From positions 1,997,856 to 2,061,855 of the forward strand of contig NZ_JAELVM010000001.1 in the NCBI RefSeq assembly GCF_016745235.1: a DNA stretch of 64,000 nucleotides, written 5' to 3'. This DNA comes from Chryseobacterium endalhagicum. Lineage in GTDB: Bacteria > Bacteroidota > Bacteroidia > Flavobacteriales > Weeksellaceae. Shown one piece after another: positions 8,560 to 16,008 of the stretch. Position 1 is the first letter of the stretch. Each line of letters starts with the position of its first letter. Below the pieces are notes generated by a model that saw only the letters and a program-made list of their open reading frames with translations, did no database searches and had not been told where the DNA came from. The position numbers and the translations under genes are program-made.

Positions 8560-10047
8560 ATGGCAAAAAATAAAAATAACAGGCTCCCGATCTATGCCGT
8601 GATTTTTACGGTTGTTTTTAAACTTCTTTTTCTACTGACCCATTATATCCAGGAAGATGCATTCATTACCTGGAGAGTAGCCCAGAATCTGATGGATTAC
8701 GGGGTGATAGGATTTAACGGAGCCACCAAAATTTCGGCTTCTACCACACATTTGTATGTTTTTGTGTCCTATATTTTTAATCTGGTCTTCGGAAAGGAGT
8801 ATTTTATTGAGCCTTTGTTGATTTTTAATTCAGTTCTTTTTACCATAGGAACATTGCTTCTGGCTCATTTAACCCTTAAAAATCCGTGGCATAAAGCTAT
8901 TTTTATATTTTTAATCGGAATATTGCCGCCCTCCATTAAAATTTCTATTCTCGGAATGGAATATGGAATTCTTTTCTTTCTGGAAATGTTGCTTCTGTAT
9001 TACGGTTTCAGTAAAAACAAAAAATGGGCATTGATCCTTCTGCCGGCTTTAATTATGTTTACAAGGATCGATACCGTGATCTTCCTGGGTATTGTTTTCC
9101 TTGTTGATATTATCTGGAACCGTAAGATCAGATGGAATTATATCTTTGGAGGCATTCTGGGAATTGTATCTGTGCTTTCCTTCAACTGGCTGTATTTCGG
9201 GGAACTGGTGAATAATACCATTGTGGCCAAGAAACTGCTTTATGAGCACAATTTTACTTTTGCACAGAACCTCAATTATTTTTTCGCCAGCTTCGGGAAC
9301 TTCTGGGGAATGCTGAAACTGCCGGGATCTTTCAATCCGGTAACCCTTATCATTCTGGTTTTTGAATTATTGTGCTTCATTTATCTGGTTCGTCAGAGGG
9401 AAAAGAGGAATTACTTCCTGTGGATGATCTTCCTTTTCGGGTGGGCAAAACAGATTATTTTTATCTCTCAAAAAAGCTTATTCGACTGGTATTACTGGGT
9501 GCCTCAGCTTCTGCTTTTTGTTCCGGTTCTGATTTTTGTCCTGGAACAGAAAGAAAAACGAAACTTATGGATGTCCTTATTGGTTGTATTCTATATTGTT
9601 CCGATGCTGGCTTTCCAGACTGTACATGCCATCGCGACAGGAAACGGTGAGTGGAATTACCGCAGAGGAATCGGGATTTTTCTGGATGCCTTCGAAAAAG
9701 ATAAAAAACAGTGGATTCTTCTTGAACCTGCCGGCTATGTACCTTATTTTTCCGGACTAAGAACCATTGATGAAGTAGGACTGGTAGACAAACAGATCCA
9801 GACAGAAGTGAAAAAAGATAAAGCCCATTATTGGCTCAATACCGTAAAAAACAGAAAGCCGAAATATCTTCTTTCCTATAAAAATTTATTTGAAGGAAAT
9901 GATGCGGAATATTACCAGACCCATTACAAAGTGATGAAAGAATTCAGGATAAAGGACAACCTGAAAAGTGACAATCCTATTCTGGAAAAGATCTACCATT
10001 TCAAGCCTTCCGGAACGGATTACAATCTGTATATTAGAATTGATTGA
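8560..10047 (+). CDS. GT-C type membrane glycosyltransferase-like protein
   Basis: A 495-residue integral membrane protein with about ten spans and a soluble C-terminal part from about residue 370. The first periplasmic loop contains QEDAFITWR at about 31-39, an acidic pair placed as in GT-C glycosyltransferases (GT39 and related families) that use polyprenyl-phosphate sugars. No exact family is recognised. The ATG at 8560 was chosen over the GTG one codon earlier. It has its own strong promoter and a terminator separates it from the preceding GT117 gene, so the two are neighbours but not an operon. A role in glycosylating proteins or lipids at the periplasmic face of the inner membrane is inference. 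Confidence 0.7.
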   Translation: MAKNKNNRLPIYAVIFTVVFKLLFLLTHYIQEDAFITWRVAQNLMDYGVIGFNGATKISASTTHLYVFVSYIFNLVFGKEYFIEPLLIFNSVLFTIGTLLLAHLTLKNPWHKAIFIFLIGILPPSIKISILGMEYGILFFLEMLLLYYGFSKNKKWALILLPALIMFTRIDTVIFLGIVFLVDIIWNRKIRWNYIFGGILGIVSVLSFNWLYFGELVNNTIVAKKLLYEHNFTFAQNLNYFFASFGNFWGMLKLPGSFNPVTLIILVFELLCFIYLVRQREKRNYFLWMIFLFGWAKQIIFISQKSLFDWYYWVPQLLLFVPVLIFVLEQKEKRNLWMSLLVVFYIVPMLAFQTVHAIATGNGEWNYRRGIGIFLDAFEKDKKQWILLEPAGYVPYFSGLRTIDEVGLVDKQIQTEVKKDKAHYWLNTVKNRKPKYLLSYKNLFEGNDAEYYQTHYKVMKEFRIKDNLKSDNPILEKIYHFKPSGTDYNLYIRID

Positions 10048-10054
10048 AAAATAG

Positions 10055-10100
10055 AAGTTAGAAACTAGAAATTAGAAGTTAGAGGTTAGAAGTTAGAAGT
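10055..10100. repeat. TTAGAAG-type heptamer repeat
   Basis: Imperfect tandem copies of GAAGTTA/TTAGAAG fill the spacer after the membrane glycosyltransferase gene. Similar but shorter runs occur at 14752-14785. The spacer also carries CTCTCAAACTCTC-like and CCTAATCCCTA motifs (10110-10186) that recur elsewhere in the window. Confidence 0.6.
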
Positions 10101-10191
10101 CGATATATAAACACTCTAATACTCTCAAACTCTCTCACCCTAAAACCCTAAAACTCTCAAACCTAATCCCTATCACCTAATCCCTAAAAAA

Positions 10192-10719
10192 ATGAAATAC
10201 TGTGCTTTTCTCCGCGGCGTTAACGTAAAAGGAACCAATATGAAAATGGCTGATGTATGCCAGGTTTTTAAAGATGCCGGAATGCAGGATGTAAGCTCTG
10301 TGCTGGCCTCCGGAAATATTGTGTTCTCTTCTGATAAAAATGCCGGAGATCTGAAAGAAATTTTAGAAAAAGCGATGTCTGAACATTTTTCTTACGAAGC
10401 TTTTTTATTCGTTAAATCTAAAGAAGAAACAGAAGTTTTCTGGAACAGTATTCCTTTTGAAAAGAATGACGACCTTCATATCTATGCTTTTGTAGGAAAT
10501 AATGGCGTGGAAAATGTTTTGATGAGTGAATTTGAAGCTGCTTCCAAAACGGAAAATGAGAAGGCAGAAATTGTAGGGGAGCTGTTTTACTGGCAGGTCC
10601 CGAAAGGAAATACGCTGGATTCCTCATTTGGAAAAGTCCTTGGGAAGAAAAGCCTTAAAGATCAGTTTACAAGCCGGAATATCAATACTTTTGAGAAGAT
10701 TCTGAAGAAAATGGGTTAG
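10192..10719 (+). CDS. DUF1697 domain protein
   Basis: A 175-residue protein that spans the whole DUF1697 family. Recognisable are the N-terminal 'YCAFLRGVNVKGTNMKM' segment, the 'VLASGNIVFSS' segment at about 37-47, and the 'DSSFGKVLGKK' segment near the C-terminus. The family is common, soluble and of unknown function. The last nine codons, including the stop, form the beginning of a 308-bp unit that is tandemly duplicated downstream, so the end of the gene and the repeat have a shared history. No operon partner is evident; the upstream spacer is rich in simple repeats. Confidence 0.85.
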   Translation: MKYCAFLRGVNVKGTNMKMADVCQVFKDAGMQDVSSVLASGNIVFSSDKNAGDLKEILEKAMSEHFSYEAFLFVKSKEETEVFWNSIPFEKNDDLHIYAFVGNNGVENVLMSEFEAASKTENEKAEIVGELFYWQVPKGNTLDSSFGKVLGKKSLKDQFTSRNINTFEKILKKMG

Positions 10720-11308
10720 TACTCTTTTTTTTGCTCCCGCTGATTAAGCAGATTATACAGATTTTAAAGATAATTATGTATTTTTTGAACCATTAAGATC
10801 AGTGAAGGAGGTAAGAATCGTTAAGGGAAATCTAAAGATTTTTTAAGCTGTACCCCTAAAAGCGAAGCTCATCTTAATCATCTTAAAACCTAAAATCTCC
10901 TTAATGGTTCAAATCAGGTTCTTAACTTAAAAAATAACTAAAGTTTTAAAAAGCTTTTGCACCTTTTGTGGTTGATTTTTTTTTCACCACTGATTCCACT
11001 GAGAAGATTCTGAAGAAAATGGGTTAGTACTCTTTTTTTTGCTTCCTCTGATTAGGCAGATTATTATCGATTCTAAAGATAATTGTGTATTTTTTGAAAC
11101 ATTAAGATCAGTGAAGGAGGTAAGAATCGTTAAGGGGTAATCTAAAGATTTTTTAAGCTGTACCCCTAAAAGCGAAGCTCATCTTAATCCTCTTAAAACC
11201 TAAAATCCTCTTAATGGTTCAAATCAGGTTCTTAACTTAAAAAATAACTAAAGTTTTAAAAAGCTTTTGCACCTTTTGTTGTTGAATTTTTTTTCACCAC
11301 TGATTACA
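10693..11308. repeat. Tandem duplication, two units of about 308 bp
   Basis: Unit one is 10693-11000 and unit two 11001-11308. The first 40 bases, which include the DUF1697 3' end, are identical; the rest differs at scattered positions and by short indels, so the duplication is not brand new. In unit one GAACCATTAAG (10787-10797) and CTTAATGGTTC (10900-10910) form inverted ends, giving the look of a small dispersed palindromic element caught inside the duplication. Unit two contains no open gene. Confidence 0.85.
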
Positions 11309-11512
11309 CGGATGAGCACAGATGATTGCTTATTATTTTCTTGAAATATACTGTTTGATTTATTGCTGTATAAATAGAAAAACAATCTTTATAAAAAACT
11401 GATAATAAGAATCTGCGTTATCTGTGGAATCTGTGTGAAATAAATATTTTTTCCCCACTGATTCCACGGATGGGCACAGATGATTGCGTATTATTTTTTA
11501 TGAAAGTTTATA
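11291..11512. repeat. Degenerate direct and inverted repeats
   Basis: Two copies of a motif of the form CACTGATTNCACGGATGNG followed by CACAGATGATTGC begin near 11298 and 11456, and an inverted relative (ATCTGTGGAATCTGTGTG) lies near 11419-11436. A diverged relative is present near 24415-24450. These look like remnants of one dispersed intergenic element. Confidence 0.6.
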
Positions 11513-11549
11513 ATTTTTATTTGGATATTTCTAAAAACGCTTTTATTTT

Positions 11550-11615
11550 CCCTAATCCCTAATCCCTAATCCCTAATCCCTAATCCCTAATCCCTAATCC
11601 CTAATCCCTAATCCC
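11550..11615. repeat. CCCTAAT heptamer array, nine exact copies
   Basis: Nine perfect CCCTAAT units (11550-11612) followed by CCC. The array ends about 75 bases upstream of kdsA. It resembles a telomere repeat in form, but in a bacterium it is best read as a slippage-prone microsatellite. Confidence 0.95.
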
Positions 11616-11690
11616 AATCAAACTCGTCAAATAATTTCCGATTCTGAAACTTTATAAGTATTTTTACTGAACTTTTTAATTACAATAAAA

Positions 11691-12500
11691 ATGATCCAGT
11701 ATTTAGATAATATTCATCACAAAGATTCAAAAAACTTTTTCCTTATTGCCGGTCCGTGCATCATTGAAGGTGAAGACATGGCGTTAAGAATTGCAGAAAA
11801 AGTAATTTCTATAACAGACAAATACAATATTCCCTATATTTTCAAAGGAAGCTTTAAAAAGGCGAACAGAAGCCGTGTGGATTCTTTTACCACCATTGGT
11901 GAAGAAAAATCTCTTGAAATTCTGAGAAAAGTAGGCGAGACCTTTAATATTCCTACGACAACGGATATTCATGAAAATGAGCACGCTGCACTGGCTGCAC
12001 AATACGTTGATGTGCTGCAGATCCCTGCATTTTTGGTACGTCAGACTGATCTTTTGGTAGCTGCGGCGGAAACCGGGAAATGTGTTACTTTGAAAAAAGG
12101 GCAGTTTCTTTCTCCGGAATCCATGAAATTTGCCGTTCAGAAGATTACAGATTCCAATAACCAGAAAGTAGCCATTATTGAAAGGGGAAATTCTTTCGGG
12201 TATACGGATCTTGTGGTAGATTACAGAGGTATTCCTACGATGAGAGAATATGCGCCTGTTATTCTGGATGTTACCCATTCATTGCAGCAGCCTAATCAGA
12301 GTTCCGGGGTTACAGGCGGAAGACCTGACCTTATTGAAACAGTGGCAAAAGCAGGAATTGCAGTAGGAGCGGACGGAATTTTTATTGAAACCCATCCTAC
12401 ACCGGAAACCGCTTTATCAGACGGAGCCAACATGTTAAGATTGGATTTATTGGAAGATTTGTTACAGAAATTAACAAGAATCAGAGAATCAATTTTGTAA
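11691..12500 (+). CDS. kdsA: 3-deoxy-8-phosphooctulonate synthase (KdsA)
   Basis: A 269-residue protein of full family length. KdsA condenses phosphoenolpyruvate with arabinose 5-phosphate to give Kdo 8-phosphate, the first committed step to the Kdo of the LPS inner core; it is cytoplasmic. Visible family features are 'FLIAGPCIIEGEDMALRIAE' near the N-terminus, the 'FKGSFKKANRSR' phosphate-binding segment, the 'TTTDIHE' strand, and 'DVTHSLQQPNQSSGVTGGR' in the C-terminal half. The upstream region holds the heptamer array. The TonB-dependent receptor begins 44 bases after the stop, so read-through is possible, although that gene also has its own promoter-like sequence. Confidence 0.96.
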   Translation: MIQYLDNIHHKDSKNFFLIAGPCIIEGEDMALRIAEKVISITDKYNIPYIFKGSFKKANRSRVDSFTTIGEEKSLEILRKVGETFNIPTTTDIHENEHAALAAQYVDVLQIPAFLVRQTDLLVAAAETGKCVTLKKGQFLSPESMKFAVQKITDSNNQKVAIIERGNSFGYTDLVVDYRGIPTMREYAPVILDVTHSLQQPNQSSGVTGGRPDLIETVAKAGIAVGADGIFIETHPTPETALSDGANMLRLDLLEDLLQKLTRIRESIL

Positions 12501-12523
12501 TTGTCAAAAAATCCCTATTTTTA
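12495..12523 (+). promoter_or_regulatory. Possible promoter of the TonB-dependent receptor
   Basis: TTG at 12495-12497, 18 bases, then TATTTTTA at 12516-12523 (one mismatch to TANNTTTG). It overlaps the end of kdsA and would start transcripts about 15 bases before the TTG start codon at 12545. Confidence 0.35.
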
Positions 12524-12544
12524 GAAATTCTTAAAATATTTCGT

Positions 12545-14749
12545 TTGAAAAAACTAGTTTTACCACTAAGCCTTATGGTTCCCGTGCTGATTTTCTCTCA
12601 AAACAGAAAAAAAGATACGACGGCGAGAGTAACCGATATTGAGGAAGTAGTTTTCCAGAAAAAAATAACCGGGAAAACGAGCGACCTTACCAACGTAAAA
12701 ATTTCAGCAAAAGATGCTAAAGGAATCGCAACTATTGGTGGAGGAATTGAAGGGCTTCTTAAAACCCTTCCTTCCGTAAACTCCAACACTGAGCTGTCTT
12801 CCCAATACATGGTACGTGGCGGAAACTATGACGAAAACCTTATCTACATCAACGATATTGAGATCTACAGACCTTTTCTGATCAGAAATTCACAGCAGGA
12901 AGGAATGAGTATCATCAATCCGGATATGGTAGCGGCCGTTAACTTCTCCGCAGGTGGTTTTGAACCGAAATACGGCGATAAAATGTCTTCTGCGCTTAAT
13001 ATTTACTACCGTGAGCCTGAAAAATTTGAAGTTTCAGGAGAAGCGAGTTTAATTGGCGGAAGGCTGACAGCGGGTCTGGCTTCAAAAAACAAGAAACTGA
13101 CCGCTTTATTTTCAGGAAGATACAGAAATACCAATCTGGTGCTGAATACCCTAAATGAGGATACGGATTTTAACCCTACCTACTGGGATTTCCAGTCTTA
13201 TATCAATTATCATTTCAACGATAAATTCTCCCTGTCATTCATTGGATATTACTCCAAAAATGATTACGAAATGATTCCAAAGGCCAAGAGTGTCACTTTT
13301 GGAAGCCTTAATCAGCCTATTACCGTAAATATCGGATATAACGGACGGGAGCAGGATATGTATAAAAATATGATGGGAACCGTTTCCATGAACTTTAAGC
13401 CTTCTGACCAGTGGAAATTTACATTGGATAGTTTTGCTTACCAGAACAGGGAAAAGGAATATTATACCATTGCATCCGGCTATGAAATCCAGACATTTAA
13501 TCCGGTAACAGAAGCTCCGAATCCTTCTTTTGACGGGGGAGGCCAGATAGAGCATGCCAGAAATGACCTGTTTGTGAGAACGTACGGAACCCAGTTCAGA
13601 GCCAAGTTTTCTCCTAACGTCAATACAGATATAGAAGTAGGCGTTAAGTATGAAAAAGAAAATCTGAATGACAATACCAATGAATGGAAATTGGTAGATG
13701 CCGCAGGATACAGTATTCCGCGTCCTATTGATGACCCGAGAACGGGAATGTCAGGTGATCTGGAATTATTCTATCAGATTGCCGGAAAAAACAAAATAGA
13801 ACCTTCGAGACTGTCTGCTTACGGACAGTATTCACAGAAATTATATTGGGGAGCCAGCAAAGTGCTTTTCAATGTGGGAGCCAGGGTTTCTAACTGGAGC
13901 TTCAACAAAGAAACGATATTTTCACCAAGATTCCAGTTTGCTATAAAGCCAGACTGGGATACGGATATGCTCTTCAAACTTTCGGGAGGGATCTATTATC
14001 AGGCCCCTTTCTATAAGGAGATCAAAGACCTTGACGGAAACTTTAATTCCAATATAAAATCCCAGCGTTCCATGCAGCTGATTCTTAGTAACGACTATGA
14101 ATTTTACATGTATGACCGACCATTCAAGCTGACTACAGAGGCTTATTACAAGAAAATGGATGATCTGATTCCTTACTATATGGACAATGTAAGAATCCGT
14201 TATTCCGGTAAGAACAATGCTTCAGGATATGCGTACGGAATTGATACCAGATTATTTGGTGAATTTGTTCCGGGAGTAGATTCCTGGTTATCTGCGAGTT
14301 ATGCAAGGGTTTATGAAAATATTGATGGCAGAGGAGATATTCCGAGAGCTACAGATCAGAGATTCAGATTTGCGATGTTCTACCAGGATTATATGCCTAA
14401 ATTCCCTTCAATGCGTGTGAACCTTACTTTGGTGTACGCCATGGGACTTCCGAACGGAGCACCGGTTTTCACAGATCCTTACCAGTATCAGAGAACGCTG
14501 CCTTCGTATAAAAGAGTGGATCTAGGACTTTCAAAAGTATTCATCGATTCCAAGGACAAGAAAAAACGTTACGGTTTCTGGGGTAATTTTGAAGAACTTA
14601 CTTTAGGGGTTCAGGTTTTCAATGCATTTAACATTAACAATACTGTTGCCAACCAATGGATCACGGATTATAACACCAATGTAATGTATCCGGTTCCGGT
14701 ACGTCTTACGGGGCGTTTCTTCAATGTGAAACTGGAATTTAAGTTATAG
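12545..14749 (+). CDS. TonB-dependent receptor
   Basis: A 734-residue outer-membrane protein. A signal peptide (residues 1 to about 19, ending FSQ) is followed by a plug domain at about 45-150, with 'MVRGGNYDENLIYINDIEIY' typical of the plug, and then a long beta-barrel rich in aromatic-ended strands that closes with a final FKL. There is no carboxypeptidase-like N-terminal extension and no SusD partner, so it is not a classical Sus pair. It should import a large or scarce ligand using TonB energy; the ligand is unknown. The start codon is TTG: it is the only in-frame start that gives a proper signal peptide. It follows kdsA closely. Confidence 0.9.
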   Translation: MKKLVLPLSLMVPVLIFSQNRKKDTTARVTDIEEVVFQKKITGKTSDLTNVKISAKDAKGIATIGGGIEGLLKTLPSVNSNTELSSQYMVRGGNYDENLIYINDIEIYRPFLIRNSQQEGMSIINPDMVAAVNFSAGGFEPKYGDKMSSALNIYYREPEKFEVSGEASLIGGRLTAGLASKNKKLTALFSGRYRNTNLVLNTLNEDTDFNPTYWDFQSYINYHFNDKFSLSFIGYYSKNDYEMIPKAKSVTFGSLNQPITVNIGYNGREQDMYKNMMGTVSMNFKPSDQWKFTLDSFAYQNREKEYYTIASGYEIQTFNPVTEAPNPSFDGGGQIEHARNDLFVRTYGTQFRAKFSPNVNTDIEVGVKYEKENLNDNTNEWKLVDAAGYSIPRPIDDPRTGMSGDLELFYQIAGKNKIEPSRLSAYGQYSQKLYWGASKVLFNVGARVSNWSFNKETIFSPRFQFAIKPDWDTDMLFKLSGGIYYQAPFYKEIKDLDGNFNSNIKSQRSMQLILSNDYEFYMYDRPFKLTTEAYYKKMDDLIPYYMDNVRIRYSGKNNASGYAYGIDTRLFGEFVPGVDSWLSASYARVYENIDGRGDIPRATDQRFRFAMFYQDYMPKFPSMRVNLTLVYAMGLPNGAPVFTDPYQYQRTLPSYKRVDLGLSKVFIDSKDKKKRYGFWGNFEELTLGVQVFNAFNINNTVANQWITDYNTNVMYPVPVRLTGRFFNVKLEFKL

Positions 14750-14838
14750 AATTTAGAAGCTGGATTTTAGAAATTAGAAAGTATTAGACTTGAATATGAA
14801 AATCCGGCTAATCTATAAATCAACAGCAATAAAATAAA

Positions 14839-14871
14839 CAAAAGCTTCTGGAAATATTCAGGAGCTTTTTT
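14839..14871 (+). terminator. Intrinsic terminator after the receptor gene
   Basis: AAAGCTTCTG (14841-14850) pairs with CAGGAGCTTT (14859-14868, one U-G pair) and is followed by a T run. It lies about 90 bases after the stop codon, beyond a short TTAGAAG-type tract. Confidence 0.75.
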
Positions 14872-14932
14872 GCTGGGCAGAATTTTATAACAAGTACACA
14901 CAATTTTATAACAACAGTTTCAGGGATATTTT

Positions 14933-14940
14933 TAACTTTG
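14933..14940 (+). promoter_or_regulatory. -7 element just before the HYC_CC_PP gene
   Basis: TAACTTTG is an exact TANNTTTG and ends only eight bases before the ATG at 14949. If used, the transcript would be leaderless or nearly so. No TTG is found at the expected distance. Confidence 0.4.
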
Positions 14941-14948
14941 TCCTGTCA

Positions 14949-15329
14949 ATGAAAAAGATTCTCGCCATATTGTTCTCTGTTTTCTACTTTGGATTTTCTT
15001 CCGGAGCAGCTTTCAGCGTGCATTTCTGTATGGAAGAATTTGTTTCCGTAAGCCAGAAAACCACAGACATCTGTGGAAAATGTGGTGTTAAGGAAAAAAA
15101 GGGATGTTGTAAAACAGAGGTTAAAGTGGTAAAAGTAGATGATTCCCAGAAATCCGACCTGCTTAAGATTGACTTTTCAAGCCAGATAGCACCAACGTTT
15201 ACACAGCACGAATTTTTCTTCATCGACAAATCTTTTTCAGCTTCAAAACTGACTCAGATAAGAATCAACGGGCCTCCGGAATACAAACCGGTTCCTATCT
15301 ACCTCAATCATTGTAATTTTAGAATTTAA
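14949..15329 (+). CDS. HYC_CC_PP-type small exported protein
   Basis: A 126-residue protein with an N-terminal signal peptide (residues 1 to about 23). It carries HFC at about 26-28, CGKC at about 42-45, an adjacent CC pair at about 52-53 and a PP pair in NGPPEY near the C-terminus. These are the landmarks of the Bacteroidota HYC_CC_PP family, small exported proteins of unknown function that often sit beside heavy-metal genes. The Cys/His spacing suggests metal binding, which is inference. It is the first gene of a three-gene group with a DUF3347 protein and a multicopper oxidase, all on the same strand. Confidence 0.7.
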   Translation: MKKILAILFSVFYFGFSSGAAFSVHFCMEEFVSVSQKTTDICGKCGVKEKKGCCKTEVKVVKVDDSQKSDLLKIDFSSQIAPTFTQHEFFFIDKSFSASKLTQIRINGPPEYKPVPIYLNHCNFRI

Positions 15330-15337
15330 GATCCGTC

Positions 15338-15402
15338 TGTTGTCTGGTGTGAATCAGATGATCATTCCTTCGTAGACAACACGGTTCAACGCATCATGCG
15401 TT
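15338..15402 (+). promoter_or_regulatory. Paired palindromes upstream of the DUF3347 gene
   Basis: TGTTGTCT (15338-15345) and AGACAACA (15374-15381) are perfect inverted copies, and AACGCAT-C-ATGCGTT (15388-15402) is a perfect palindrome. They lie in the 116-base gap between two metal-cluster genes and could be an operator, an attenuator or a processing hairpin. Neither is followed by a T run, so a plain terminator is unlikely. Confidence 0.45.
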
Positions 15403-15445
15403 CCCATTATTCTTTATTAAAAAATTAATTCTAAAATTTAAAACA

Positions 15446-15919
15446 ATGAAAAAGTATATCATTACAGCAGCACTATCTCTATTCTCCATTATTTCACTTT
15501 CTGCACAGTCTAAAAAAGATGCTCAGGTTTCAAAACTGTACCAGAACTATATTGCCATCAAATCTGCTTTGGCTTCAGATGATGCGGACAAAACTTCAAA
15601 AGCAGCCACTGAATTCATCAAAACAGCTTCAACAGTTGACTATAAAATGGTTTCTGAGGGCAATTTGAATATTTTAAGAAAAGATGCAACCGTAATTTCT
15701 GATGCCAGAAATATTACGGCACAAAGAGAAACATTTTCCAACCTTTCGGAGAATATGATCGCTCTGACGAAAGAGTTTAAACTTTCTGAACAACCGGTTT
15801 ACGTACAGTATTGTCCAATGGCAGATTCAAGCTGGCTGAGCGATGAAAAACAAATCCTTAATCCGTACTACGGAAAATCTATGCTTTCCTGCGGAAGTGT
15901 AAAGTCAGAGATAAAATAA
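15446..15919 (+). CDS. DUF3347 domain protein (metal-cluster partner)
   Basis: A 157-residue exported protein. The signal peptide covers about residues 1-20 (ending LSAQ). The rest is the DUF3347 domain: a helical region of about 90 residues and then a C-terminal segment with YVQYCPMA and a second Cys (MLSCGSV). DUF3347 domains are also found fused to CusB-type efflux adaptors, and the CPM motif resembles that of heavy-metal binding domains, so periplasmic copper handling is likely. This rests on family context, not on a shown activity. It lies 89 bases upstream of the multicopper oxidase. Confidence 0.8.
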   Translation: MKKYIITAALSLFSIISLSAQSKKDAQVSKLYQNYIAIKSALASDDADKTSKAATEFIKTASTVDYKMVSEGNLNILRKDATVISDARNITAQRETFSNLSENMIALTKEFKLSEQPVYVQYCPMADSSWLSDEKQILNPYYGKSMLSCGSVKSEIK

Positions 15920-16008
15920 TTATTGTATTTAATTTTAAAACAAACAGTTGCATAGCTTAAATTCTAACTGGCTTTAAGTTGGTGCATCTTTAAAAAGTTC
16001 GGAATATC

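Noticed and set aside
11550..11615. CCCTAAT array as a CRISPR or a real telomere
   Set aside because: Units are seven bases with no spacers and lie in the middle of ordinary bacterial genes; a microsatellite is the simple reading.
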